A stretch of DNA of 55,603 nucleotides from a virus: IMG/VR virus record IMGVR_UViG_3300044713_000025, positions 1 through 55,603 of that record; one strand, written 5' to 3'. A program made the position numbers and the translations under genes. The notes beneath the pieces are model-generated. The model was not told the DNA's origin, did no database searches, and saw nothing but the letters and a program-made list of their open reading frames with translations. Of this stretch, positions 26,483 to 34,804 are shown piece by piece (the first letter of the stretch is position 1; each line of letters starts with the position of its first letter).

Positions 26483-26848
26483 TCAGTACCTCGACTTCAG
26501 GACCATGTTGCCCTTGTCCAGACCGTTCTCCTGCGCCCGCTGTACCCAATCCCGAGGCGCCTGATCGCGCTGCAACCGCCAGCGCTCCAGTATCTCCCCT
26601 CCAGCCTCGCGGACCTTCTTCTGCCCTCCCGGCCCTACAGCCGTGGATATGTGGACCAGAAAGCCGGGCTGGGCCATGCCGCCCAGCGTTGGAACCGCCA
26701 GCTTAATGGCGATCACGCCAGCCTCATGGTTTGCTCCTACGTCCCATCCATAGCCGGGGTAGGTCTCGGTCAGATCGCGCCCGATCACAAGGCACAACGC
26801 TTCGTCTGCCGCCCGCGTGGCCCCAGAGCCTGTGAGGATGGTTTCCAC
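26483..26848 (-). CDS. Uncharacterised head-region protein
   Basis: 121 residues, no domain recognised. N-terminal half contains ALCLVIGRDLTETYPGYGW and VGANHEAGVIAIKLAVP; C-terminal half helical and basic. GTG overlaps the tailspike stop (TAGTG) and it is directly upstream of the portal gene. Confidence 0.55.
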   Translation of the reverse strand: METILTGSGATRAADEALCLVIGRDLTETYPGYGWDVGANHEAGVIAIKLAVPTLGGMAQPGFLVHISTAVGPGGQKKVREAGGEILERWRLQRDQAPRDWVQRAQENGLDKGNMVLKSRY

Positions 26849-28668
26849 TAGTGGCGTCTCGCCTTCAGCGCCTCAATCTCGCGCTGCTGGGCTTTAACCA
26901 TGACGACCAACTCGGCCAGGATGGCGTTTGGATCGTAAGCCTGCACTGCGCCCTTGCCATCGAATGTCGATAGCACCGGATTGACGCCATGAACTTGGAA
27001 CGCACCGAAGCCATAGCGACGACCAGGAACCTTTGGGTCTTTGAAGTTGAAGGCGATCGGTTCAAGCGCCATGATATCATGGAATGCGGAAGCCTGCATC
27101 AAAGGAGAGATGTTCAGCTTCAAGTCCTCACGGGAAATCGTGCAACCTGTCGCGCCGCTTTCATAAAGGATTAGACCGCCGGACGTAGCGCAAAGCGCCC
27201 CAGCAATGGTGCCGGACGTTGACAGGTTCGCAGCAGTGAGCGTCGTATTGAGAGTTGCAGCGCCACCCGCAGCAAACGAGAGACGTACAACATTGTTAGT
27301 CGAAAGATTGAGTGGTTCGCTGTTCAGCGTTCCGACGTATAGGCCATTTACTATCTGGGAAAAAGCCTCAGTCGTGCCGTCGTTCATGAACATCGCGGTG
27401 CGATTCCCGGTCCATCCGGTGCTGCCGTTATAGGTATTGCCTACGGCAATGTTCCCTATATTGAAATAGGCCACCCCGTTTGAATCCGTCACGGCATGAG
27501 CGGCCAGAAGTTGCGTAACAAACTGATTGGCGGCGGATGGCGGGAAAATCTGATATGTACCCTGATGCTCGACACGCCCATCATTGCGGCCGATCTGAGC
27601 CACCGCAGACCATGTGCAGGTATCCCAATTCTCGCTTGCGCAATCGGAGTAGACCTCCGCGTTGTCCGTATTGTAATCGGCATACATGCGCCAATGATTT
27701 GGCCCAACATGAACAAGATTCACTCCTTGGGTCGTGCCACTCGTCATCCAACCTGCCCAGTTTCCAGTTCGAGTCGTGACGGTGTAATTTGTGAGCAGAG
27801 CCGATGACGTGCCGCCCTCGACGTAGTAGCTGTTGTTGGCGTTGTTGTAGAACAGGTTGTATTTGCTGCCGACTTGAACCACAGCTTCGTTGAAGATGCC
27901 GGGAGTGGTGCCAGATGACACCGGGATATTGGTACCCGTCACTTCGACTGGCGTACTCCACGTCCACGACGTAGGGATGGCGGTCGGATTGGTCGGATGG
28001 ATTTCCCAGATATTCATGCCTTCCGCGTTAGACGAACAAGCGCCAGCAGTCGGCTTACAGTCAGGGGAAATAGCCAGGAACAGATGTAAATTGTAGCTGC
28101 TATCGATTAGCCAGTACGGCGACCAGATCACCTCATTTGCCGTCGCCCCAGGAATGCTAACGGAAACGTCGGCGTAGGTGCATGCGGGCGAACTGCTGGT
28201 CGGATCAAGGCCGCCCTGGCAGACAAGAAAGCCGAACGATGATGTGGGTGCCGTCACTTGGTTTAGCCACGCGAAAATGGCGTAGCCGTTCCAGAACGTC
28301 ATTACCGGCGAATTGATGTACTCGCCTCCAGTCGCGGTATAGAGAGGCTGCTGGACTATATCCTTCCAGTTGATACCGTCAGAGGACGCCGAAACGTACA
28401 GATTCTGCTGCGGCGTTCCCTCGTGGTGGGATGACAGATAGTAGTTCTGTGGGGTCGGAAGCGCCGTCGTCTGCGTACTCCCGTCCAGGAAGCTAACCCA
28501 TGGATAGCCGTTAGCTATCAGGGCATTCATCGTATAGTAGTTCGTGTTGGGATTGGTGCCCCCATAAAAGAGACCGGCTGTTCCTAGATCGGTCCCTCGC
28601 ATTGTGTCGGGAGAGATAAACGCACAGACCAGAATCAGCAGCGCACCAAGGAAAGTGTAGCGTTTCAC
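26848..28668 (-). CDS. Tailspike/fibre with beta-propeller and S74 chaperone domain
   Basis: 606 residues, GTG start overlapping the upstream TGA. Residues 1-21 look like a signal peptide (MKRYTFLGALLILVCAFISP), unusual for a tail protein. Residues about 30-420 are beta-rich with blade-like repeats (NLYVSASSDGINWKD, VIWSPYWLIDSSYNLHLFL), resembling a five-bladed glycosidase-like propeller. Residues 509-606 are a peptidase S74 intramolecular chaperone: SREDLKLNI with the Ser512-Lys517 dyad, then MALEPIAFNFKD and a C-terminal helix for trimerisation. The chaperone should cut itself off after folding, giving a receptor-binding spike. Confidence 0.72.
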   Translation of the reverse strand: MKRYTFLGALLILVCAFISPDTMRGTDLGTAGLFYGGTNPNTNYYTMNALIANGYPWVSFLDGSTQTTALPTPQNYYLSSHHEGTPQQNLYVSASSDGINWKDIVQQPLYTATGGEYINSPVMTFWNGYAIFAWLNQVTAPTSSFGFLVCQGGLDPTSSSPACTYADVSVSIPGATANEVIWSPYWLIDSSYNLHLFLAISPDCKPTAGACSSNAEGMNIWEIHPTNPTAIPTSWTWSTPVEVTGTNIPVSSGTTPGIFNEAVVQVGSKYNLFYNNANNSYYVEGGTSSALLTNYTVTTRTGNWAGWMTSGTTQGVNLVHVGPNHWRMYADYNTDNAEVYSDCASENWDTCTWSAVAQIGRNDGRVEHQGTYQIFPPSAANQFVTQLLAAHAVTDSNGVAYFNIGNIAVGNTYNGSTGWTGNRTAMFMNDGTTEAFSQIVNGLYVGTLNSEPLNLSTNNVVRLSFAAGGAATLNTTLTAANLSTSGTIAGALCATSGGLILYESGATGCTISREDLKLNISPLMQASAFHDIMALEPIAFNFKDPKVPGRRYGFGAFQVHGVNPVLSTFDGKGAVQAYDPNAILAELVVMVKAQQREIEALKARRH

Positions 28669-28976
28669 CCTTCATTCCCCTGCGCAAAGCTGACCGCCAG
28701 CGTCACCGTCCCGCCCGGTATGATCGCCCCGCCAGTCAGACATGGCCAGTTCAGCGTGTAGACCGTCCCTGCTGTGGTGCTGGCCGGAATGGTCAGAATG
28801 GTATTCCCCGCTGCCTGCGTGGTCCCCGCCGAGTCGATCACATAGCTTGCATTGGCGGCGCTGACGTTCACCACCACCCGGTAGATCGTGCCAACGCCAG
28901 TAAAGAGCTGCGTGGCCGCTGTGACATTGAGGGCGCTATAGCCCCCGTCGCCGACGTTGCGCGTTGGAACTGTCAT
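28665..28976 (-). CDS. Small beta-rich structural protein
   Basis: 103 residues, all-beta composition (TIYRVVVNVSAANASYVIDS, GGTVTLAVSFAQG) with no Cys pair. Coupled by overlaps to both neighbours, ahead of the tailspike. Probable virion component. Confidence 0.55.
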   Translation of the reverse strand: MTVPTRNVGDGGYSALNVTAATQLFTGVGTIYRVVVNVSAANASYVIDSAGTTQAAGNTILTIPASTTAGTVYTLNWPCLTGGAIIPGGTVTLAVSFAQGNEG

Positions 28977-29461
28977 GCTACCCGTATCACCTGTTGAGCG
29001 CCGTGCTGGAAGTTAAAGCCTATCCATAGAATCCCGCTGCCAGCCGGCGGTGAGGTTGTTGACAGGTTGCTGGCTCCTGTAGCCAGAAGCTGGTCGGACG
29101 TAATCCGGCCAAAGGTCATGGGCGGCGCTCCAGGCTGCCTGACCCCACCAGGAACGACCACGATAGCGTCGATCCCAGACCCGCCAGGACTCCACCACAC
29201 AGCCCCAGGCGGCAAGCCTGCTGGTGACGTAGGCCACGGCTTGTTGGCCCCATCCCACATCAAGGCGCCACCAGTGTTCGTCAAACCGCTGTCAGGATTA
29301 TTCGGGTAGGTTGGCAGCGTATCCACGAACAGCCGCCCGTTGCTGAACTCATACACCCACGGTTGTAGGGACAGACGGACAAAGTTCGGGTCCGCCTCCT
29401 GGACCATCTGACGCCAAGAGAGGATGCGAGTCGGCGGCGCGGGAGAGGAAACGTAGGCCAA
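28973..29461 (-). CDS. Uncharacterised structural-operon protein
   Basis: 162 residues, TTG start just after the upstream stop. Trp/Pro/Gly-rich with a GALMWDGANKPWP segment and a C-terminal GILWIGFNFQHG. No recognised domain; likely virion-associated by position. Confidence 0.5.
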   Translation of the reverse strand: MAYVSSPAPPTRILSWRQMVQEADPNFVRLSLQPWVYEFSNGRLFVDTLPTYPNNPDSGLTNTGGALMWDGANKPWPTSPAGLPPGAVWWSPGGSGIDAIVVVPGGVRQPGAPPMTFGRITSDQLLATGASNLSTTSPPAGSGILWIGFNFQHGAQQVIRVA

Positions 29462-29463
29462 TG

Positions 29464-29730
29464 TCAGCCCTTGACCTTGAAGTCGCCGCGATCGGTCTTG
29501 ATGGGCGATAGGGTCTGGGTCTTGTGGCCACCCCCAAGTAGCTTGTTGGCCTTACTGTCGATCTTGGCCTCCACACCCGGAGACATGCGACCAGCGTTCA
29601 CTGCCTGCGAAGCGCGAGCCTTAGCGTTTTTCGCATGTGCAGCATCCGGCATGGGATACTTGCGTTCACCCGGCAGTCCAAAGGTGGACTTGGGCAGCGC
29701 GTTGCGCCGCTTGGTGCTAAGTAGCGCCAT
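29464..29730 (-). CDS. Small conserved basic protein (DUF6582-like)
   Basis: 88 residues. LPKSTFGLPGERKYPMPDAAHA followed by NAKARASQA is a pattern seen in a widespread small phage/prophage domain (tentatively DUF6582-like) of unknown role. ATG 29730. Confidence 0.6.
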   Translation of the reverse strand: MALLSTKRRNALPKSTFGLPGERKYPMPDAAHAKNAKARASQAVNAGRMSPGVEAKIDSKANKLLGGGHKTQTLSPIKTDRGDFKVKG

Positions 29731-29992
29731 CGGTCGGTTCCTCCGCTGGCGGGGCTTCCGGTGGGGCTACAGGCTCGGCCTCAGCCACTGGCGCCTCTGG
29801 CTCGGGTTCCGGCAGCGGCGTCACCTCGACAGGTTCTGGCGCTGGCTCCGGGGCGGTTGGCTCGAATAGCGATGCAGCATCTGATGCCGCCTCACGGGCC
29901 ACTTCGGCAATCGCGGCATACATCCGCTTGACCGCAGGATGGTCCGGGTTGGATGACACCCACCACGGCAACTGATCGACCATGTTAGTCAC
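29717..29992 (-). CDS. Acidic Pro/Glu-tailed small protein
   Basis: 91 residues from GTG 29992, chosen for the GGAGG 8 bases upstream. The first half is helical (VKRMYAAIAEVAREAASDA); the second half is a Pro/Glu/Ala low-complexity tail (EPAPEPVEVTPLPEPEPEAP). Function unknown. Confidence 0.55.
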   Translation of the reverse strand: MTNMVDQLPWWVSSNPDHPAVKRMYAAIAEVAREAASDAASLFEPTAPEPAPEPVEVTPLPEPEPEAPVAEAEPVAPPEAPPAEEPTDGAT

Positions 29993-30305
29993 GGGCACTT
30001 CCTCCCCCTGTGAACCCTTGCCGCATAACGGAGCGGCTGACCGTGGATCGGTGCTTGCCGAACAGCTTGCCGACTTGGCTCTGTGTGTGGTGCTCGGTGA
30101 GGCGCCCCATATGCTCGGCGCGGGATTTGGGCGAACCCTTGGGCCGCATGGCCTTGTCGCCCGTCTTGTTCGCAATGGCGATGGCTTCGCCTTCTGGCAT
30201 ACCCTTGTTAACGAGCGTGGTAGCCTGATCCGCCGCCTTTGCAGCAGCCGGACCCTTCAGCTTATGGTTGTGCTTCTCAGCAAAGCTGCGCGCGTCCCAG
30301 GGCAT
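29985..30305 (-). CDS. Conserved KHNHKL-type small phage protein
   Basis: 106 residues starting MPWDARSFAEKHNHKL, a motif common to a family of short phage and bacterial proteins of unknown function (ALVNKGxPEGEAIAIAN follows). The C-terminal part is basic (STVSRSVMRQGF) and might bind nucleic acid. It is the first gene after the promoter at 30330-30358, with GAGGAG as ribosome binding site. Confidence 0.65.
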   Translation of the reverse strand: MPWDARSFAEKHNHKLKGPAAAKAADQATTLVNKGMPEGEAIAIANKTGDKAMRPKGSPKSRAEHMGRLTEHHTQSQVGKLFGKHRSTVSRSVMRQGFTGGGSARD

Positions 30306-30329
30306 CGGCGCTCCTCACAATCAGGCGCG

Positions 30330-30358
30330 TCTATACCATTCGCATATACGCCTGTCTA
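30330..30358 (-). promoter_or_regulatory. Predicted sigma70 promoter of the structural operon
   Basis: Minus strand: TAGACA (5/6), 17-base spacer, TATAGA (4/6, TATA core), 24 bases before the ATG at 30305. It stands just downstream of a terminator, so it could restart transcription for the virion genes from 30.3 kb to 3 kb. Confidence 0.55.
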
Positions 30359-30376
30359 TGCGTTAGTGCCCCAACG

Positions 30377-30414
30377 AAAAGAGCCGCCCAGTCCAGGAGG
30401 GGAGCGGGCGGCTC
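30377..30414 (-). terminator. Intrinsic terminator
   Basis: Minus strand reads GAGCCGCCC, a 16-base loop, GGGCGGCTC, then TTTTCG: a perfect 9-bp GC-rich stem with a short U-tract. It lies downstream of the 61-residue gene ending at 30490, ending the terminase-side transcript. Confidence 0.75.
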
Positions 30415-30489
30415 AGTCTGCGATCAACACGGAATGTTTCAAGTGGGGAGCATCCCCTAGCACGTCGCATCCGAGTCGGCAACGGAAAG

Positions 30490-30675
30490 CTACGCAGCCG
30501 CCCGCGCTGATCGCGTCCGAACCATTGGAACAGGAACCGTGCGCTCGGGCATGGCGTCCGTCGCCCGCTTCGCCATCTTGCACCACTGGTCCAGAAACGC
30601 CCCCTCCAGCGGCTCCTCCTGCTGGCCATACAGCGCCTTCGCCACCGTCTCCAGCTCGCTACGTGTTACCTGCAT
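30490..30675 (-). CDS. Small helical protein
   Basis: 61 residues, ATG with GGGAG seven bases upstream. One long helix (TRSELETVAKALYGQQEEPL) and an Arg-rich end. Last gene before the terminator. Function unknown. Confidence 0.55.
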   Translation of the reverse strand: MQVTRSELETVAKALYGQQEEPLEGAFLDQWCKMAKRATDAMPERTVPVPMVRTRSARAAA

Positions 30676-30685
30676 GATCGTCTCC

Positions 30686-30934
30686 CTATTGTTTGCCTTG
30701 GCGGTCCCATCTGGCCTTCGATTCGGCTTGCCTTGCCCAATGCAGCATCCGAGATGACAATACCCGGAGATAGGCAGTCATCGCCATATATTGCTCATGC
30801 AGAAGGGCCGCTTCCGCATGATCAACTGATCCATAAGCCGGGGATACCAGAAAGGCTCCTAGTCGCGTTATCCCCTTGTGAAGATCGATCGCTTCCTGCT
30901 CTACGTGAGTCTGCCATGGCTCCCTATCGCCCAT
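30686..30934 (-). CDS. Small helical phage protein (crAss001_48-like pattern)
   Basis: 82 residues from ATG 30934 (GGGAG upstream). The pattern E..DLHKGITRLGAFLVSPAY then LLHEQYMAMTAYLRVLSSRM is that of a frequent small phage family sometimes called crAss001_48-related, of unknown function. The longer upstream reading overlaps the next gene and was not used. Confidence 0.55.
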   Translation of the reverse strand: MGDREPWQTHVEQEAIDLHKGITRLGAFLVSPAYGSVDHAEAALLHEQYMAMTAYLRVLSSRMLHWARQAESKARWDRQGKQ

Positions 30935-31271
30935 TATCGTCTCCCATTGTTGAAATGCACTGGTCCAATAGCGCCAGTGCTTCGGCGTGGTCGTGCATGT
31001 CAGCCCAGCGAGCCACCCGGTAGCGCACTCCATCCTTAGCCGGTGCCAGCACAGCGCCGAGCGGCTTCAGCATATGCTCGTTCGGCATGTCCTCGCCAGC
31101 CGCACGGGCAATAGCGCCAGCAATGCACCAGCAAGCCGCTTGCGGACTGTTGGCGTCACAGATCAGACCTTCCTTGGTCCAAGCCCAGCCCCAGCGAGCC
31201 TGCGCCCGGTAATGCGCGGGATCGGCGATAAGCGCTCGTGCCGCCTCATACATCGCCTTGGTGGGATTCAT
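30924..31271 (-). CDS. DUF6197-like protein
   Basis: 115 residues. Short helical protein with WAWTKEGLICDANSPQAACW and CIAGAIARAAGED then ARWADMHDHAEALALLDQCI, the layout of the DUF6197 family (no known role). Overlaps the next gene by 11 bases. Confidence 0.6.
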   Translation of the reverse strand: MNPTKAMYEAARALIADPAHYRAQARWGWAWTKEGLICDANSPQAACWCIAGAIARAAGEDMPNEHMLKPLGAVLAPAKDGVRYRVARWADMHDHAEALALLDQCISTMGDDNGR

Positions 31272-31274
31272 GGC

Positions 31275-31481
31275 TCATACCACATCGGCATACACTTTCC
31301 GATATTCAGTCCTCACAGCGGCAGCAAATGCAGCCCAACGATCCCAGGAGCCGAATTGCTGAACGATGCCTTCCTGCCGGCTTCGAGGGAGAATTAACGG
31401 CCCAAACCTCCTCAGTACCCGCTTCACTACTGCGTCGAGTCTGTCCTCATTTGTAAATCCCCTGCGCTGCCTAGACACCAT
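31275..31481 (-). CDS. Small basic protein after terminase
   Basis: 68 residues from ATG 31481, overlapping the terminase stop by 11 bases. Basic helical start (RLDAVVKRVLRRFGPLILP) and an aromatic end. No domain recognised. Confidence 0.5.
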   Translation of the reverse strand: MVSRQRRGFTNEDRLDAVVKRVLRRFGPLILPRSRQEGIVQQFGSWDRWAAFAAAVRTEYRKVYADVV

Positions 31482-34209
31482 CGGCATACACCCTGACCAC
31501 TTCCCGCGTCCTCGATGGAGGAGCCGGAGCCATCGCATCCATATCATACAGCCGCGAACAGGCGTCCAGCAGGTCGTCATGCAGCCCGAACGGGAACATC
31601 CGATATTCCTCCAGAAACCGGCACGTCACGTCGTACCGCCCTCCCCCGGCCCTTGGACTGGGCAGCGTCGGGTCTCGCGTAATCAGAGCCCGCGCTATCA
31701 AGTCCTCGCTCCCGCCCTCCAGCGCCTCTTTCATGACCCGCGAATCCCCTCGCCAGTCGTCATATACAATAGACCCCTGATCGCGGGATTCGCTATCGGT
31801 AATGACCCGCCAGACCTTGGCCTTCCCTTCATGCAGCACCGGTCCCGGCAGAAAGAACCGGCCGTTCCGAAAGTCCGGTTCCAGCCTTTGCACCCGCTCC
31901 TGCTTGGAGTTCCCGCCCTCGCGCGGCCATGAAAGCTCTAGGATCGGGAAATAGGCGTTCGGTATCTTGCGCCGCTGCTCCAGGTCCATCTGCTCCCGGA
32001 AGTACTCCTCATCGGCCTGCATACCGAACCGTTCCCAGCCCACAGCAATGTGCTGGACGCCGCGCATCTTCGACCAGCGGTGATATAACCCCCTGAGAGC
32101 CAGCCACCGTTGGGAGAGCGTCATGCGGTGGCAAACCCCATCGAGGAGGAACTTAGCTCCATTGGACGCAATCCCGACCACAGCAATAGCTGTGTTGTCG
32201 CTCGTCGCATGCCGCCCAGCGCTAGGGTCGCCCATGATGTAGACATTCAGTGTCCGTGGCCTGACTTCGTAAGCCTTCAGCCATTCCGTACGGAATGTAG
32301 CCTCGTCGTCCGCCATCGGGTTCTGCAATTGCTGCGCTGCAATAATCTGGCGGCTTGAAGTCCGTAGCTTGTCGGCCCAGCGTTCATCACTCCAGAATAC
32401 CGGCTGGCCGTCAAACCGTCCGTTGTGCGTTGCGGGAAAGATACGCGGCTCAGCCGCCTTGCGCTCCATGATGGTGCTGTACGTGTCATTAAGCTGATAG
32501 CGGGTTCCGATATATCGAACCACGCCAGCATCAGACCCAAGGTTCTGCGACATATCCCAGGCATCGGTGGTTTTCTTCACCATCTCTGGCGACATGATCT
32601 CTGGTACCACGTCATCATACACCCGCAGCTTGAAGTGAGCGCCCGTAGGCTGGCCGTCTACAAGGCCATAAGCCTCAATGGTTGCCTCTTTGGGGTTGCC
32701 CTGCCGCCTGACGATCAATCCTCCATCCTCAGACCATTTAGGCGACTGACGAGCAGGATCGGGCCAGAGTATCTCAGGATAGAGGTGCTTCAGCCATTCG
32801 TTGTCCTCTAGTTCCCGCTTGATCTGCTTCAGGAAGCCCTTGGCGATTGGACGCGTGTGGCTAAAGATGCCAACGGTAATCTCTGGATTGCACAGCACAT
32901 CGCGGACGGTCAGACCAAACGTGATTATGCTGCTGTTATGCGTGGGGATAAGCTGGTGCCCCACGCAATAGTGCCCTCCTTCCACCTGTATGCAGTTAGT
33001 GGGGACTGACGGGATCGGTTCAATTGAGGCAACCATTCGGGTATCGCGGTGCAAAGGCGCATAGATAGCACGGTCAGCCTTGCGTGGCATTAAAAACGGA
33101 TTTCGGTCCTTATGTGCTTGGAATGACACTTGCCAAAAGACATTCTGGCCTCCTTTGTACTTTCCAACGTAACGGCGCTGTCTGGGCCTAAGCCCAAGCG
33201 AACATGCCAATTCGTAGACATCATTCGCTAGGCACGTATTGGACTGCACAAAGGTTGCGGTCCCTCTTGTGTTACAATGACCGTCCGTATCCATGAGACC
33301 CCAGAGCAAACGGAGCCGCTGGTAAATGGACGACCGCTTATAGATGGAGGGAATATGCTTGTTTCGCACCAACCCTAAGTCTCTTAGGGCATTCATTACA
33401 TCAGACGAGAACCGATTGCCTCGCACCCCGCTCCCTATTCTCAGGGACACCGCATTGGAATGCTTAACTCTAACAACTCCAACGCCGCTTTGGGATAGAA
33501 CTTCCTCCATATGATCTGCATCGGAATGAGCAGCCGTGATCTTTGGTCCTCCTGAAGTTCCATCCCCAAGCCAAGCGCCTAGTACATAAGGGTCCAAAGG
33601 TAATTTTATTTCCGGATATCTGAGCGCAGCACAGACACCAACATCACGGCGACCTCTCATTTGGCGCATCTCGTCAGTGGTGACGATTTCCTGCGCGAAG
33701 TCCGTCCGTCGATCTTTTTTACCAACCCGGCGTCTAATCTTACGACGCAACGTCCACTGATGACCCGCCCCAGCTATGAGGTATGCCCCATCATTGAACC
33801 TGACCATCCGACAAGCGGAGTCAGTGAAATGTGGAGTAACCGCTAACACTGCCACCTCTTGGCCGTCAGGCGCGAATACTAGGTCGCCAACGGAAAGGTC
33901 ACCATGCGTTGCCCAGCCACGATTAGCCGTGAGAACTGGTGTATCAGTCGCTAGGTCTTTGTAATGTTCGCGTGCCCATAGGTCCAACATACCATCCGGG
34001 TTAGCCTGGACCTCCCGGCAGCGCTGGAACAGCCAGTCGTGGTTTAGGTCAGGACGCCTTAGCAATCGGACCAACAGGTAGAACAGGTCATTACGCCCTA
34101 GCCAGCGCTCAGCCTCGCGCCAAGCCTCCCCACCGGCCGCTTTCGCGTCCAGCTCTATCTGGCGATAGAACCGGAGCGAGTGGATGCGGTCAGTGGGAAG
34201 CGGGATCAT
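31471..34209 (-). CDS. terL: Terminase large subunit containing an intein
   Basis: 912 residues translated from ATG 34209 (ATGA with the upstream stop); an upstream TTG at 34233 is possible. The spliced extein would be about 571 residues. N-extein ends WAREHYK (residues 78-84) and the C-extein begins SSIITFG (426), so together they form the divergent Walker A AREHYKSS. Walker B is LRVYDDVV (Asp532-Asp533). A nuclease domain starts at VYIMGDPSAG (Asp661). The enzyme pumps DNA into the prohead and cuts concatemers. The intein at residues 85-425 must be removed for activity because it splits the P-loop. Confidence 0.88.
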   Translation of the reverse strand: MIPLPTDRIHSLRFYRQIELDAKAAGGEAWREAERWLGRNDLFYLLVRLLRRPDLNHDWLFQRCREVQANPDGMLDLWAREHYKDLATDTPVLTANRGWATHGDLSVGDLVFAPDGQEVAVLAVTPHFTDSACRMVRFNDGAYLIAGAGHQWTLRRKIRRRVGKKDRRTDFAQEIVTTDEMRQMRGRRDVGVCAALRYPEIKLPLDPYVLGAWLGDGTSGGPKITAAHSDADHMEEVLSQSGVGVVRVKHSNAVSLRIGSGVRGNRFSSDVMNALRDLGLVRNKHIPSIYKRSSIYQRLRLLWGLMDTDGHCNTRGTATFVQSNTCLANDVYELACSLGLRPRQRRYVGKYKGGQNVFWQVSFQAHKDRNPFLMPRKADRAIYAPLHRDTRMVASIEPIPSVPTNCIQVEGGHYCVGHQLIPTHNSSIITFGLTVRDVLCNPEITVGIFSHTRPIAKGFLKQIKRELEDNEWLKHLYPEILWPDPARQSPKWSEDGGLIVRRQGNPKEATIEAYGLVDGQPTGAHFKLRVYDDVVPEIMSPEMVKKTTDAWDMSQNLGSDAGVVRYIGTRYQLNDTYSTIMERKAAEPRIFPATHNGRFDGQPVFWSDERWADKLRTSSRQIIAAQQLQNPMADDEATFRTEWLKAYEVRPRTLNVYIMGDPSAGRHATSDNTAIAVVGIASNGAKFLLDGVCHRMTLSQRWLALRGLYHRWSKMRGVQHIAVGWERFGMQADEEYFREQMDLEQRRKIPNAYFPILELSWPREGGNSKQERVQRLEPDFRNGRFFLPGPVLHEGKAKVWRVITDSESRDQGSIVYDDWRGDSRVMKEALEGGSEDLIARALITRDPTLPSPRAGGGRYDVTCRFLEEYRMFPFGLHDDLLDACSRLYDMDAMAPAPPSRTREVVRVYADGV
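32935..33957 (-). mobile_element. Class 3-type intein with LAGLIDADG endonuclease
   Basis: 341 residues inserted between Lys84 and Ser426 of the terminase. Block A (LATDTPVLT) starts with Asp instead of Cys/Ser. Block B AGAGHQW has His150 and Trp152; block F CIQVEGGH has Cys406; block G LIPTHN has Thr423-His424-Asn425, followed by Ser+1. Trp B:12, Cys F:4 and Thr G:5 together are the W-C-T signature that defines class 3 inteins, which splice without an N-terminal nucleophile. Two LAGLIDADG motifs are intact: VLGAWLGDG (209-217) and LWGLMDTDG (302-310). Confidence 0.85.
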
Positions 34210-34664
34210 GGTTTGGGCGGACTGCCCAGACAATTGCTCATCGGGGCATTCATTATGGCTTCATAGGTCGCCTTGGCGGCTGCCTGTGCCGCTGCTTGCA
34301 TGGGGTTATATTCGGTAACTTTGGGCGTTGTCTGTGGTTCCTGCGCCCGCAGCGCCTCGATGAAGGCCAGTCGCCACCATTGGCGGCTCTGCATGGCCTC
34401 TACAGCCGCCTTGGCAATGCGTCTGGCCACTTCATGCTCATCGCCTCGGGCAACATCCCATGGCGTTGCAGCGGCTTGCATGAGGAAGCTCGCCAGCTCG
34501 TTGAGCGTCTCGGACGGGATCGGCTCGCCTGGGGGAGATATGGCTTGCGGCATGGGCGCCCCGAGTCGGCCTTGGTCGCCTAACGCAGACAATCCAGACC
34601 CGCAGCGCGGGCAGAGTTCGCCCGCGAACATGCCATGGGTGGCGCAGTGGTTAAGCTGGGTCAT
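34206..34664 (-). CDS. Zinc-knuckle helical protein upstream of terminase
   Basis: 152 residues from ATG 34664 (ATGA with the 47-residue gene). N-terminal HCATHGMFAGELCPRCG is a short zinc ribbon; the rest is helical (ELASFLMQAAATPWDVA, AVEAMQSRQWWRLAFIEALR). Unknown function; may assist packaging, given its position. Confidence 0.6.
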   Translation of the reverse strand: MTQLNHCATHGMFAGELCPRCGSGLSALGDQGRLGAPMPQAISPPGEPIPSETLNELASFLMQAAATPWDVARGDEHEVARRIAKAAVEAMQSRQWWRLAFIEALRAQEPQTTPKVTEYNPMQAAAQAAAKATYEAIMNAPMSNCLGSPPKP

Positions 34665-34804
34665 GAGAGAATCCGGTACTTGCCGATGAACCAAGAACGC
34701 CAGCCGTCAAGTAGAACGACGCCAAATCGCCAGCCGTCCTTGCCCCACTGAATACTTACGACAACGCGGCCATTGGCATCAAACGGACCACGGACTAATC
34801 TCAT
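34661..34804 (-). CDS. 47-residue uncharacterised protein
   Basis: Small gene with ATGA overlaps at both ends (RHH gene upstream, zinc-knuckle gene downstream). Sequence is aromatic and beta-like: RGPFDANGRVVVSIQWGKD and GWRFGVVLLDGWRSWF. The double coupling is the main support. Confidence 0.6.
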   Translation of the reverse strand: MRLVRGPFDANGRVVVSIQWGKDGWRFGVVLLDGWRSWFIGKYRILS

